A program made the translations under genes and the position numbers. Shown one piece after another: positions 47,316 to 56,671 of a stretch of 64,000 bases of DNA. Numbering within the stretch: position 1 is the stretch's first letter; every line of letters starts with the position of its first letter. Below the pieces are notes generated by a model, which saw only the letters and a program-made list of their open reading frames with translations, made no database searches and was not told where the DNA came from. Origin of the DNA: Pedobacter yulinensis (GTDB taxonomy: Bacteria > Bacteroidota > Bacteroidia > Sphingobacteriales > Sphingobacteriaceae); assembly GCF_003029735.1 (NCBI RefSeq), contig NZ_KZ686269.1:1488001-1552000 (forward strand). Reading direction: 5' to 3'.

Positions 47316-47689
47316 GTATAATGGATTACTTAAAATTGAATGATTTGAATAATAGAATGTAGCGCTCTGTTTCCGGGGAACAGCCGGTACCTGGAGTACT
47401 GACATTCGACGACAGCGGCAGCATGGCTAAGTGAACGGCCAGCGATTTCATGTCATGGGCTTAATCTATTTGCAGGCATGAACGCTCAGCAAAGGGCATG
47501 CGGCCACCTTGCCTATCGCTTAGCTGCTCATAAGACCGCCATGAGCGCTTCTGACAGGTCGGGCGCTTAAAGCTTTTTACAGATTTGAAAGACGCTCCCC
47601 GCTATTTGAAAAGCGAATTGTAACGTTTTATTGCCTGATTGAACGGTATCGTTTATCTATAGGCGTTATGTAACATCGTTTTCTGAAGA
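47316..47689 (+). other. Intergenic stretch, nothing recognised
   Basis: 374 bases upstream of the DUF4625 cluster. No hairpin with a T-run, repeat or coding-like frame that I can support; the cluster's promoter should lie here. Confidence 0.4.
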
Positions 47690-48037
47690 CTAAGAGACGA
47701 TGTAAGGCGGACCCTTATTGGTGAAACCCTGTAAAGTGAATTTGTAGTTGCCGATACAGATGTACCTACCATGGCTTAAAGGGCTAGCTGAAGGCGCTTT
47801 CAAAACCGCGGTACAGGCAACGGGCAGACTATCTTCCTGCTTGTGCACATGAAGGTCGCAAACTGCGCATTTATCGACCAGGTAAGTGGCATCCTGCTGC
47901 CTGGACAATTCGGTTCTATCGGCGTTGTTATGGGCATGAAACACCTGTATGAATGACATAGCGAGAAAAAAAGAAAGCGTAAAAATGGAAACCCATTGGC
48001 ACCATCCTGACGGTCGATCATTTTTTATCTGCTTCAC
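47690..48037 (-). CDS. Small exported Cys/His-rich protein
   Basis: A 115-residue protein with one N-terminal membrane helix (WVSIFTLSFFLAMSFIQVF), then FHAHNN and the possible metal site CAVCDLHVHKQ, ending in NKGPP. The helix-HxH-CxxC-GPP layout resembles small DUF2946-like periplasmic proteins often found near metal-related receptors, but that is a resemblance only. Divergent from the DUF4260 gene. Confidence 0.6.
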   Translation of the reverse strand: MKQIKNDRPSGWCQWVSIFTLSFFLAMSFIQVFHAHNNADRTELSRQQDATYLVDKCAVCDLHVHKQEDSLPVACTAVLKAPSASPLSHGRYICIGNYKFTLQGFTNKGPPYIVS

Positions 48038-48255
48038 GATGCATCAAAGTTGCATTTATTTTCTGGATTTCGGATAATTTTTTTCCGAAAGTTATCCGGG
48101 ATGTGAACGAAAGATCAAAATGGGGTAGTCGAACCGACAACAAGACCTTGAATCTCTGTTTAACTTTTTGGAAAGTGATAAAATCAAAACCACTGTAGAT
48201 CAGATAGCCGTTCATTAACTTTGAGCAGCTCTATTTGACATAAACAAGGAATATA

Positions 48256-48642
48256 ATGAACCAGCAAAAAGCGATGGATCTTACCATCAAAATCGAAGAA
48301 CTTGCAATAACTACTGTTTCCATTTATTTTTTATCGACATATAACCTGGGTTTGCCTGTCTGGATATGGGTACTGCTTTTTTTCAGTCCTGATCTTTCTA
48401 TGGCGGGCTACCTGGTGGGTACGCGCCTGGGTGCCTTTACCTACAACATATTTCATCATCGTGGCGTTGCATTGGCTGTGATGGGCGCTGGCTTTTTAAT
48501 GCACATGGATCTGCTGATTGCCGGTGGCCTTCTGCTGGTAGCGCATTCGTCATTCGACCGCATGCTGGGTTATGGCTTAAAGTTTACAGATGATTTCAAA
48601 CATACCAGCCTTGGCTGGATAGGAAAGATAAAAGATAATTGA
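48256..48642 (+). CDS. DUF4260 membrane protein
   Basis: A 128-residue protein with three to four membrane helices. LLFFSPDLSMAGYLVGTRLG, YNIFHHRG and SSFDRMLGYGLKF are the conserved DUF4260 features. Role unknown. Upstream bases include AAGGAATATA just before the ATG. Confidence 0.82.
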   Translation: MNQQKAMDLTIKIEELAITTVSIYFLSTYNLGLPVWIWVLLFFSPDLSMAGYLVGTRLGAFTYNIFHHRGVALAVMGAGFLMHMDLLIAGGLLLVAHSSFDRMLGYGLKFTDDFKHTSLGWIGKIKDN

Positions 48643-48760
48643 GGGCGGAGCCGGTCTTTATTTTGTTCCCGCCTGGACACCGTTGCATACTAACATAGCA
48701 GCGACGGTGAAGGTAAGATAGAACGGTAAGCGGGCTTGTAAATACCAGGTGATCTTCATC

Positions 48761-49162
48761 TTACTGTGCACCAGCTGATTTTTTAAATATTATTGATCTC
48801 TTCGCTTTTCCATCCCAATAGATCGCTCCTACCGTAGGTAGAACCTGATGTTCATCAAGGCCACTAAGGGTGATTGTCGCGACTTCTTTAGTCCGGTGCC
48901 TGACGGCGTCTTGAACAGCATCAAATCGCAGTTTGCCATTCTCGTCGACTTCAATGTCAGCGGGTAGAAACAGCTGATCACCTTGCTTGGAATGAATGAC
49001 GATCTTGCTGGCTAGCAGGTATCCATCAGCAAGTGTCAATGTGGCCCTGTCCTTATTGATGTATGCCTTTTAAATCTTGTTATCGTAAGATTTTTGTGCG
49101 TAAGCAAACTGGGAAGCGCTCAGCGTCAAAAGCAGCGTCGTTATACATAATAATTTTTTCAT
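48761..49162 (-). pseudogene. Small secreted protein interrupted by an in-frame TAA
   Basis: ATG 49162 opens a clear signal peptide (MKKLLCITTLLLTLSAS, FAYAQ) and reads to codon 30, where TAA (49072-49070) interrupts it. The same frame continues KAYINKDRATLTLADGY and ends at 48761. Joined, it is about 132 residues. The downstream part alone has no signal peptide. Family not recognised. A nonsense mutation or sequencing error. Confidence 0.65.
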
Positions 49163-49188
49163 AGTTGTCGGTTTTACCAACGCAAACT

Positions 49189-49626
49189 TTATCGGTACTT
49201 CTCCCAATATAGTTTTATCACAGCCAAAAGCTGGTCATGGTCTATAGCCGCTTCATCATCAGCCAGATGTAGCCGGAAGGTGTTTTTACTTTCGTGCGTG
49301 AAAACCGCAATGCTTCGTATAAACCAAAACGTCCTCATTTCGCGTATATCCGTCACATCCCTCCAAAATACTAAGCCAGCCTCTTTTCCATTAGGCGTCA
49401 TATTAGACAGTATCCCTTCCTTTGTTAAGACCAAAACAGGCTTGTTGCTGAATATCCGGAAGATCAGATGGACCAGTGCCCAAACTAATACAGCTGTATA
49501 TATCAAAAACAAAACACTCATAAATTTAGACGTATACCATACCAGCGCTATCAACCCTGCTAAGGGAAAAAGCAACAAAATTCTTTTTTTGCGATTGGGC
49601 AGTATTTCGAGACGCTCTTGTTCCAT
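49189..49626 (-). CDS. STM3941-type membrane protein
   Basis: A 145-residue protein with two membrane helices near the N-terminus (ILLLFPLAGLIALVWY; VLFLIYTAVLVWALVHLIF) and a PH-like C-terminal domain (LTKEGILSNMTPNG; GLVFWRDVTDIR). This is the STM3941-like family of unknown role, common next to unrelated genes. Confidence 0.65.
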   Translation of the reverse strand: MEQERLEILPNRKKRILLLFPLAGLIALVWYTSKFMSVLFLIYTAVLVWALVHLIFRIFSNKPVLVLTKEGILSNMTPNGKEAGLVFWRDVTDIREMRTFWFIRSIAVFTHESKNTFRLHLADDEAAIDHDQLLAVIKLYWEKYR

Positions 49627-49644
49627 TTTATAGTATTTGCAATG

Positions 49645-49800
49645 CTAATAACAAAGTTCGCGTGCAAGGTTTTGGGCAACTGCGATTTCAGGGCTCGAAA
49701 ACTGTTTCAGCACGCTGTAGCAGAGCGCACTTGCCGCAAATTGCATCTGTGCTAGCTGAAGATACTGGCCCGTTCCGATACCGGCAAAATGCCCCTCCCC
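49645..49800 (-). other. C-terminal remnant of an unrecognised gene
   Basis: A 52-codon minus-strand frame that ends at TAG 49645-49647 reads strongly like protein (FAGIGTGQYLQLAQMQFAAS and SSPEIAVAQNLARELCY). A stop at 49801-49803 precedes it, and beyond that the reading continues only in pieces. Probably the tail of a decayed gene. Confidence 0.4.
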
Positions 49801-50409
49801 TTATCCCACGATTTTCTCAGTTAAATACTGTCTTTAAGACATGCGTTGAAGATGATGAAAATATAGCATTACCACTGCTGAACAATAATACATGCCTGAT
49901 TATCCCTCAATGCAAACATTTTCAGCCCATCGTTGATGTCTTGATAACACGTTAGGGATCAGTTTGGCAAAGTTCATAACCGGTTTAACTTAAACGTTCA
50001 CCTTTTCAGATCGTAGCTACTTCTGCTAAATACCTTCTTCGGTGATTTTCTAGTCTGACAATGAACAGTTTTTTGGGGTTAATTGTTGACTGATTTCAAA
50101 GCAAGCAGTTTCTGTTTCAGCCCCTTGGGGCTTGGTGTAGGGATTTGATTTTCCCCGTTGTACTCATGAATATACATGCAGGGCTGAACAAATATAGCGA
50201 GAAATGCCCTTAAGCTGACCAGTATGGAGAGGCCTTTGCAAATCTAAGTCTCCCGTCACCGTAAGCATCAATGAGGCCCTGAAAGCTATTAATTTGACTG
50301 GTCAACACACAGGGCAAGCCCCAAAAATCTTACGTGTTTACTTGGGCGCCCACTGGTCTTTCCATCGCTGTCGCTCTGAATAACTTCTCGCCCAGGTGGC
50401 CGCTAACTA
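49801..50409 (+). other. Gene-free stretch next to the tRNA
   Basis: About 600 bases with no intact gene. A plus-strand frame ending at 50382 reads like the end of a protein (VTVSINEALKAINLTGQ, then KILRVYLGAHW) but has no start. Sequence near 50342 (GGGCGCCCACTGG) partly resembles the tRNA 3' end, too weakly to call an attachment site. Confidence 0.35.
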
Positions 50410-50437
50410 AAAAAGCAACCCCAAGGGGTTGCTTTTT
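50410..50437 (-). terminator. Terminator of the tRNA gene
   Basis: Stem GCAACCCC / GGGGTTGC with a 2-base loop, flanked by T-runs on both strands, so it can work in both directions. On the minus strand it directly follows the tRNA. Confidence 0.88.
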
Positions 50438-50439
50438 CG

Positions 50440-50513
50440 TGCGCCCACCTGGGCTCGAACCAGGGACCAAAAGATTATGAGTCTTCTACTCTAACCGACT
50501 GAGCTATAGGCGC
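50440..50513 (-). tRNA. tRNA with anticodon CAT (elongator Met or Ile2)
   Basis: A 74-nucleotide cloverleaf: acceptor stem GCGCCTA / TGGGCGC, D arm AGCTCAGTCGGTTAGAGT, anticodon loop CTCATAA (CAT at 50479-50477) on an AAGA/TCTT stem, T loop GGTTCGAGCCC. No encoded CCA. It is not the initiator, since the first pair is a normal G-C and the anticodon stem lacks the GGG/CCC pairs. Elongator Met is most likely; an Ile tRNA with a lysidine-modified anticodon cannot be excluded by eye. Confidence 0.93.
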
Positions 50514-50582
50514 AGTGAAAAATCTTTCGATTTTTGCGAGTGCAATGTTACATATTTGCAGCGTATTTTAAAAACGATCGGC

Positions 50583-51218
50583 ATGGAAAATATCAAAAAC
50601 ATCATCTTCGACTACGGCAACGTCATCTTCACCATCGACTTCAAACGTGCCCAGGAGGCCTTTTCCAATCTGGGGATTAAAGACGTAACCGCCTTCTTTG
50701 CGCACAAGGCCCACAACAGCCTGTTCGATGATTTTGAAACGGCAGCAATATCGCCTGCCGAATTCCGCGCCGGCATTCGCCAGGCCGCAGAGAACAACGA
50801 CCTGACCGACGAGGAGATTGATGCAGCCTGGAACAGCCTGCTCATTGGCACCCCGCCGCAAAACCACGATGTGCTGCGGCAGGTGAAACAAAAATACCGT
50901 ACCTTCCTGCTCAGCAACAACAACGAAATCCACTACAACTGGATCACCGCTTACCTGCAAACAACTTTTGAACTGGAAAACCTGGATAACTATTTCGAGA
51001 AGGCTTATTTCTCGCAGCACATGAAACTGCGCAAACCGCATACGGCCATATTTGAACAGGTCATCTGCGAGAACAGCCTCAACCCTGCCGAGACCTTGTT
51101 TATTGACGACAGTCCGCAGCATATTGAAGGCGCCCGCAAAGCCGGGCTCCACACGCTGCTCATGACCGAGCCAGCCGAAAGACTAGGCGAATTCCTTAAG
51201 CAGCATGGGATCATCTGA
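50583..51218 (+). CDS. HAD-superfamily hydrolase
   Basis: A 211-residue HAD-IA phosphatase-like protein. Motif I is IFDYGNVIFTID (the second position is Tyr-Gly rather than the usual Asp-x-Asp-Gly, as in many YihX-type members), motif II LLSNNNE, motif III K in KLRKPHTAIF, and motif IV FIDDSPQHIEGA. Relatives dephosphorylate small sugars. I start at ATG 50583; the frame extends to 50556. Confidence 0.88.
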   Translation: MENIKNIIFDYGNVIFTIDFKRAQEAFSNLGIKDVTAFFAHKAHNSLFDDFETAAISPAEFRAGIRQAAENNDLTDEEIDAAWNSLLIGTPPQNHDVLRQVKQKYRTFLLSNNNEIHYNWITAYLQTTFELENLDNYFEKAYFSQHMKLRKPHTAIFEQVICENSLNPAETLFIDDSPQHIEGARKAGLHTLLMTEPAERLGEFLKQHGII

Positions 51219-51259
51219 CAGGCAGCCGGTATACCGGTTGTTGAAGCTCTGCCAGTGGC

Positions 51260-51730
51260 TTATTCGGGAACGATCAGTCCCTGGCTTTTCGCGCGGGCGT
51301 TCAGGAAGCCGGCGATGGCCGAACCTGTCGCCATCCCGATCGGGAGTCCCAATGCTATGTTTTTGAAGACCACTCCAAAGGGAAGGCCCATGGCAATGCC
51401 CAAGGGCATCCAGACTGTCATGTAATGGCCGTTTGCGACGATCTTGTGTTGCTTCACCAGCATACGTTTGTAGGCGGCAATTACCTTCAGGTAAGCTTTT
51501 TCTCCCTTATTGTCTACAGCACCGTCCGGCAAGGCGGCTACCACACCTTCGGCCTCCCGGCGGAACGCTTCAAGCCCTGCACCTTCGAGTTTTTTTCTGT
51601 CAGGTACAAATAAGAGACTGCTATCCAGAAACCTGACCGCATATTTGCGCTTCTGCCCGTTGGTCAGCTGAGCCACCTTTTCACTGAGCAGCGCACGCTG
51701 TCCGGCTGCCCATTCTTCGTTTGTCATCAT
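51260..51730 (-). CDS. Membrane-associated protein with glycine-rich helices
   Basis: A 156-residue protein: an N-terminal soluble helical part (EEWAAGQRALLSEKVAQL) and a C-terminal part with small-residue membrane helices (WMPLGIAMGLPFGVVFKNIA and LPIGMATGSAIAGFL). Glycine-zipper-like spacing suggests it inserts in a membrane. No known family recognised. ATG 51730 is preferred over 51775 for its more typical N-terminus. Confidence 0.62.
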   Translation of the reverse strand: MMTNEEWAAGQRALLSEKVAQLTNGQKRKYAVRFLDSSLLFVPDRKKLEGAGLEAFRREAEGVVAALPDGAVDNKGEKAYLKVIAAYKRMLVKQHKIVANGHYMTVWMPLGIAMGLPFGVVFKNIALGLPIGMATGSAIAGFLNARAKSQGLIVPE

Positions 51731-52016
51731 GTTTGTTTGGTTGCACGCTGCGCTGCTGCCCAATGTTCGGGGCACGCCCGCGCACGCTGTTCAAAAGTAT
51801 CTATTCGGATTCGTACCTGCAAGGCTGTGCATGATAACACCTTTTTGCTGTTGAGCCAAGGCCGGCACCGGACTGATGAGGCATTCCGACAGCAGCCCGC
51901 CGCTCCGAAACTGGCAAGCCAATGTGTATCACCAGATTCGTCAAAACAAGGGTCCTCTCCTATTTTCAAATAAAAAGGTCTAACTTTAATTCCGGCTGTC
52001 AGCCTGATTTCAAACC

Positions 52017-52421
52017 ATGAAGCAAACCCTCAGCGAAAACATACAAGCTTACAACGCTAAGCAAAACGAGGAAGAAAAAGCCGTCTGTGAGCTGTTGGCG
52101 CAGGAGATAAACAAATACCTGCCCGAAGCCGAAAACAAGATCTGGCATGCACACCCGGTCTGGTTTCTGGAAGGCAAGCCTGTTGCCGGTTACAGCAAGC
52201 TGAAAGCCGGCATACGGCTCATGTTTTGGAGCGGGGCCGGTTTTTACGAAGCGCAACTCAAGCCGGGATCTGGCAAATTTAAAGACGCATCTGTTTGCTA
52301 CACCACGGCAACGCAGGTTAACACCGACGACCTAAAACGCTGGCTCGAAAAATCACGCCATATACAGTGGGATTACAAGAACCTGATCAGGCGGAAGGGA
52401 AAGCTGGAGCGCCTCGGGTAA
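52017..52421 (+). CDS. DUF1801-domain protein
   Basis: A 134-residue protein of the YdhG/YjbR-like DUF1801 fold: WHAHPVWFLEGKPVAGYS, the strand KAGIRLMFWSG and C-terminal LIRRKGKLERLG. Common in soil bacteria; function unknown, with a possible small-molecule or DNA-binding surface. Confidence 0.8.
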   Translation: MKQTLSENIQAYNAKQNEEEKAVCELLAQEINKYLPEAENKIWHAHPVWFLEGKPVAGYSKLKAGIRLMFWSGAGFYEAQLKPGSGKFKDASVCYTTATQVNTDDLKRWLEKSRHIQWDYKNLIRRKGKLERLG

Positions 52422-52492
52422 GCTTTAGAACAGGAATCCAACCTATCAAAACTTAGCCATTTCCGCAACGCGGTAAAAGCGCTATGCCGGCC

Positions 52493-54244
52493 CTAATCTG
52501 CCTGTGGCAACGTAAATGCAAACGTGCTGCCTTCACCCAGTTCGCTTTCTACCCAGATCCTGCCACCCTGGGCCATGATAAAATCTTTGGAGATGGCCAG
52601 GCCCAGTCCCGATCCGGTTTTGTTCTGCCCATCTGTGGGTACCTGGAAATACCGGTCAAACAAGCGCGACTGGAACGTGCGGTCTATGCCTCTGCCAAAG
52701 TCTTTCACAGAAAATTCCACTTCCCTTCCCGAAAGGCCAACACGGATGAGCACTTTTGATTTAAGCGGACTGTACCGCAGCGCATTCGATAAAAAGTTGA
52801 CGAGTACCCACGCCGTCTTTTCAGTATCGGCATTCACCGCCGGCAGGTTATCTGCAGCCCATAACTGCAGGTCAATTTCTTTGTGTTCAGCCTGCCGCCG
52901 CACGGTATCCATGGCATACTGCGCAATCTTTCTGGGGTCAGATTTGACATAGTTCAACTGCAGGTTACCAGTTTCTACCTGGGCCAGGTCGAGCAGCTCG
53001 CTGGTAATTTTCAGCAGGCGGCCGCAGTCTTCGCCAATGTGCGCAACGAGTTCATGCTGCTCGCGGTTCAGTTCGCCAACCCGCACATCGTCGAGCAATT
53101 TCAGGCTCATTTTAATCGAAGAAATAGGTGTTTTCAGTTCGTGCGAAACCGTGGCGATAAAATTGGTTTTTGCTTCGTCCAGCTCCTTGTATTCGGTTTC
53201 GTTTTTCAGGATAAAAACTTCGCCCGCCGCTTTTGTCGCTTCGCTGATTACCTGTTCGGAGGCTTCATCGAAAGCAGGTATCAGGATCTCCCGCCGCTCC
53301 AGTTTGAAATATGATTCCTTGCCGTCAGCAAAAATTTTCAGGTGTTTGCTTCCCCCCTCAGATTGCAGTAGGGTAAGCAGCAAATCGTTTGTTGCCGCCA
53401 GTTCCGCGGCATTTTTACCAACCACCTCCTGCTCACCCCTGTTCAGCAGCTGGGCAGCCACCTGGTTAACAAAGAGGATGTCATTGCGCTCGCTCAGACC
53501 AATAATCCCGTCCTGCATCTGGCTGATGATGGCTTCGATGCGAGATTTTTCAGACTGCAGTTTTGCCAGGTTCGTATTTTCCCATTTATTGAGCTGGCCC
53601 GCCATGGCATTGAATTCCTTAGCCAGGGCCGCAAACTCATCATTTCCCTGAAAGTCCAGCCGTTGTTTATAGTTTTTCTGGCTGATTGCTTTGATCGCCT
53701 CTGAAAACCGGCGCAGCGGATTGGCCACAAACCCTGGAAAATTTATACTGAACGAGAACAGGACAATGAAACAAAAAGTAGCGGCCGCGACCAGGTAGGT
53801 GGTGGCACGCTCCACGCTGGCCTGCGCAGCTTCGTTTTTCCGGGCAATCGCCTTCATGTTCAAGTCTTCGATCACACTCAGCTGCAGGCGCATGGCGCGC
53901 AGGGCGGCGTGCTGTTGGTGTACCGTGGATGCCGGGCCTAGATTCATGAACGCTGCAGACAGCCCCCTGACGGCTCCGCCCTCGCCGGGTTCGGTGATGT
54001 TGCCGGCCTCTAGCCTGAGCTGGGCGGCCAGCCGGTTCCAGGCATCGCGGCTAAGCGGCAGGTCATGGTTATCAAGAATGCTGCGCATCTCGCGTGCATA
54101 TTTGAGGCTTTCGTAGTTATCTTTCAGAATAACTTTCGAGCTGACAGAGATCTTATTGATGTAATGCAGCGATGTCGCGCCGAACAGCAGGACGATCAGG
54201 AATAAAAATCCAAATCCGAGCCGAAGCTTCGTTTTTATTTTCAT
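52493..54244 (-). CDS. Sensor histidine kinase of the kdp locus (HAMP, PAS, HisKA, HATPase)
   Basis: A 583-residue membrane kinase. An N-terminal helix (GFGFLFLIVLLFGATSL) and a second at about residues 150-175 flank a periplasmic helical sensor; then HAMP (PLRRFSEAIKAISQKNY), a PAS-like region (about 245-345), HisKA with VSHELKTPISSIKMSL, and HATPase with VNFLSNALRYSP, FGRGID and GSGLGLAIS. It lies 18 bases after the KdpD N-terminal gene and replaces the kinase half of a standard KdpD. No KdpE is in the window. Confidence 0.92.
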   Translation of the reverse strand: MKIKTKLRLGFGFLFLIVLLFGATSLHYINKISVSSKVILKDNYESLKYAREMRSILDNHDLPLSRDAWNRLAAQLRLEAGNITEPGEGGAVRGLSAAFMNLGPASTVHQQHAALRAMRLQLSVIEDLNMKAIARKNEAAQASVERATTYLVAAATFCFIVLFSFSINFPGFVANPLRRFSEAIKAISQKNYKQRLDFQGNDEFAALAKEFNAMAGQLNKWENTNLAKLQSEKSRIEAIISQMQDGIIGLSERNDILFVNQVAAQLLNRGEQEVVGKNAAELAATNDLLLTLLQSEGGSKHLKIFADGKESYFKLERREILIPAFDEASEQVISEATKAAGEVFILKNETEYKELDEAKTNFIATVSHELKTPISSIKMSLKLLDDVRVGELNREQHELVAHIGEDCGRLLKITSELLDLAQVETGNLQLNYVKSDPRKIAQYAMDTVRRQAEHKEIDLQLWAADNLPAVNADTEKTAWVLVNFLSNALRYSPLKSKVLIRVGLSGREVEFSVKDFGRGIDRTFQSRLFDRYFQVPTDGQNKTGSGLGLAISKDFIMAQGGRIWVESELGEGSTFAFTLPQAD

Positions 54245-54262
54245 GGGTCAATTATACGTTAG

Positions 54263-55393
54263 TCAGGAGAGAATTACCAGGTCAGTTTCGGTTTGTGCAA
54301 TATTTTTCAGCAATTTATTGAACAGGGCGGTGCGCATGATGATCTGAAAGAATTTCAGGCGCGGCCTGCCCATGCAGATCGTGGTAACTTCTCTTTCAGC
54401 CGCGATCCGGCTGATGGTGGCGGTCACATCTTCGTCTTTCACTTTAAGCACCTCGGCGCCCAATTCGGTGGCCAGTTTCAGGTTGTTGATCAGGTGCCGC
54501 TGCAGGTCCAGCCTGATCCTGTCGCCCCCCTCGCGGCCGCGCTGCACAAACAGCACGATCCACGGCGAACGGTAATAAGAAGCCAACCTGGCTGTCTTGC
54601 GAATGATCACTTTGGCGGTCTGGTGATTGGTCGATATGCATGCCAGGAATTTTTCAGGTCTCAGTTTGATCTGCTGCGGCACCTCGACGCTGATCTTGCG
54701 TTCCAGGTAATGCGAAACCTCGTTCAGGGCCATCTCGCGCAGTTGCAGCAATTTTTCGGGCTGGAAAAAATTTGCCAGCGCGCCTGCCACTTTCGATTTT
54801 TCATAGACCTTTCCCGCCCTGAGCCTTTCAATCAGTTCATCGGCCGTCAGGTCAATGTTCACGATCTCATCGGCAGTTTCCAGCATCCTGTCGGGAACCC
54901 GTTCTGTAACTGAGATTCCGGTAATTCTCTCTACCTCTTCATTAACACTTTCCAGGTGCTGGATGTTAACCGCCGAAATCACGCTGATGCCGGCATCAAG
55001 GATATCGGCCACATCCTGCCAGCGTTTTGTGTTTTTACTTCCCTCTACGTTTGAATGCGCCAGCTCATCGACGATGACCACTTCCGGGTGCACGGCCATG
55101 ACAGCCTGCAGGTCGAGCTCTTGCAGCGCCTTACCCCGGTAAAAGATGCTGCGCCGCGCAATGACCGGAAGCCCGGCCAGCAGTGCGTGTGTTTCGGGCC
55201 GGTTGTGGGTTTCAATGTAGGCGATCTGTACGTCGACACCGTTTTTGAGCAGGGAATGCGCCTCCTGGAGCATGCGGTAGGTCTTACCTACACCGGCACT
55301 CATCCCGATGTAAATTTTGAGCTTGCCCCGCTTTGACTTCCTGACCAGGTCAAGAAATTTACGCACAGATGATTTCTCAGTATTTGGGTCCAT
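54263..55393 (-). CDS. kdpD: KdpD N-terminal sensor protein (KdpD + USP domains, no kinase)
   Basis: A 376-residue protein equal to the N-terminal half of KdpD: Walker A-like GMSAGVGKT and DELAHSN (about residues 25-115), then a universal-stress-protein-like domain (about 245-376). Membrane helices and the HisKA/HATPase part are absent; a separate kinase gene follows. This split is seen in Bacteroidota. The domain senses low potassium or signals to the kinase. ATG 55393 is preferred; the frame reaches 55435. Confidence 0.9.
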   Translation of the reverse strand: MDPNTEKSSVRKFLDLVRKSKRGKLKIYIGMSAGVGKTYRMLQEAHSLLKNGVDVQIAYIETHNRPETHALLAGLPVIARRSIFYRGKALQELDLQAVMAVHPEVVIVDELAHSNVEGSKNTKRWQDVADILDAGISVISAVNIQHLESVNEEVERITGISVTERVPDRMLETADEIVNIDLTADELIERLRAGKVYEKSKVAGALANFFQPEKLLQLREMALNEVSHYLERKISVEVPQQIKLRPEKFLACISTNHQTAKVIIRKTARLASYYRSPWIVLFVQRGREGGDRIRLDLQRHLINNLKLATELGAEVLKVKDEDVTATISRIAAEREVTTICMGRPRLKFFQIIMRTALFNKLLKNIAQTETDLVILS

Positions 55394-55488
55394 ATGGTTT
55401 GTATTCCGCAATTGGTATTGTCCTGAAATGGCCAAATCCCATGGGATTAGTCACGGGACAAGCCTTTAAAATTCTTCGGTCAGCCAGG

Positions 55489-56559
55489 TTAAAACGAAAC
55501 GGCCAGACTTGCCGTAAGCAGGGCGTTTGCCTGCACCGGGCCGGTATTGCGCACAAATACCGGGTCTTTGCTATCATAAACCTTTCCTTCAAGCCGCAGC
55601 ACCGCGTTGCTGACCGGCGCGTAGTCAAGGTTCAGCGAATAACCCATGGTCTGAAAGCCATTTGGCGTGCCGGTCGGGATGATCATGCCGTTCTTATCTT
55701 TGTAATATTCCACCCGCCCGGCCAACGCGAACTTCTCGGCAAAGCGGTACTGTGCGATTGCTACTGCGGTGAAAACTTCATGCTTTCCCGTTATCCCGCG
55801 ACCTGTTTCCTGTGTACCATAATCGGCACCTGCAGTCAGGCCGAACTTGCTGTCCAACTGGAATATACCATAAAAGTTATGATAAAAGCGCTGTATACGA
55901 ACCGAGTCTGCACCTTCGCTGCCCAGGTAATTGCTGTAATTCAGCACCACCCCGGCGACGGGTTTCCATGTTAGCTGCAGGCCGCCTGCAGGCTGGCTGT
56001 TGCCATTTTGCCGGGCAATGCGCTGCCAGCCGTTCAGGTACAGGGCTGTCGCGGTAAACTGGCCGTTATCTGTCGTATAAGTCAGTTTTGCGCCCGATTC
56101 ATAATAAGGGGTGTTGTCTGAAGAGATGTTGCGGGTAACCACCCAACAGTCTTTAGATACGGCGCTTTCAAAACCGATGTGCGAGGAAAAGATACCGGCA
56201 TCGAGCCAGAGGTTGACAGATTTTGACAGCTTCAGCCCGGCATTCGCTTCGAAGATGTTCTTCAATACGCCGGGTTCAGCGGCAAGATTGGCGTTTGCAT
56301 AAGTGCCGGCCATCAGCGCCAGGTTGGCGCGCACCATGTCGCTCTCATAACTGCCTTTGATAAAGCCGAGGTTCAGATTCAGTTCGTTGTGGCGGTTGTG
56401 CGAATAGACAAAACCCGGGCGGTTATGATCGGCAGGTTTGTTAAAATCGTAACCATAGTAAGTTTCCAGGTAACCGCTTACTTTAATTTTCGGTTCCTCC
56501 TGGGCATAAACTGCTGATCCGGCAGCAAGTGCGGCAGCAAATAACAATTGTTTTTTCAT
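55489..56559 (-). CDS. BBP2-type outer membrane porin in the kdp operon
   Basis: A 356-residue outer membrane protein with signal peptide MKKQLLFAAALAAGSAVYAQ and a beta barrel beginning KVSGYLETYYGYDFNKP. HNRHNELNLNLGFIKGSYE, NLWLDAGIFSSHIGFES and ALLTASLAVSF (terminal Phe) match the OmpL-like BBP2 porins. It lies between kdpC (112 bases) and kdpD (95 bases), so it probably supplies an outer-membrane route for K+. ATG 56559 begins the signal peptide; the frame extends to 56691. Confidence 0.88.
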   Translation of the reverse strand: MKKQLLFAAALAAGSAVYAQEEPKIKVSGYLETYYGYDFNKPADHNRPGFVYSHNRHNELNLNLGFIKGSYESDMVRANLALMAGTYANANLAAEPGVLKNIFEANAGLKLSKSVNLWLDAGIFSSHIGFESAVSKDCWVVTRNISSDNTPYYESGAKLTYTTDNGQFTATALYLNGWQRIARQNGNSQPAGGLQLTWKPVAGVVLNYSNYLGSEGADSVRIQRFYHNFYGIFQLDSKFGLTAGADYGTQETGRGITGKHEVFTAVAIAQYRFAEKFALAGRVEYYKDKNGMIIPTGTPNGFQTMGYSLNLDYAPVSNAVLRLEGKVYDSKDPVFVRNTGPVQANALLTASLAVSF

Positions 56560-56671
56560 GTACTTTATATAGATAATCTGTATGCCTGGAAATTCTTCCG
56601 GAAGCCGGGCCCAACGTTGGCAAACGCATGTTGGCCAGACCGCCGGAAGAAACCAACAGGGACGGTTCGTA

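Noticed and set aside
49662..49955. A 97-codon plus-strand frame
   Set aside because: Composition is not protein-like, and the opposite strand carries the coding-like tail here.
50335..50460. Attachment-site repeats beside the tRNA
   Set aside because: Only about 10 partly matching bases (GCGCCCAC-TGG); no integrase gene in the window.
50440..50513. Initiator tRNA-fMet
   Set aside because: The acceptor starts with a normal G-C pair and the anticodon stem lacks three G-C pairs.
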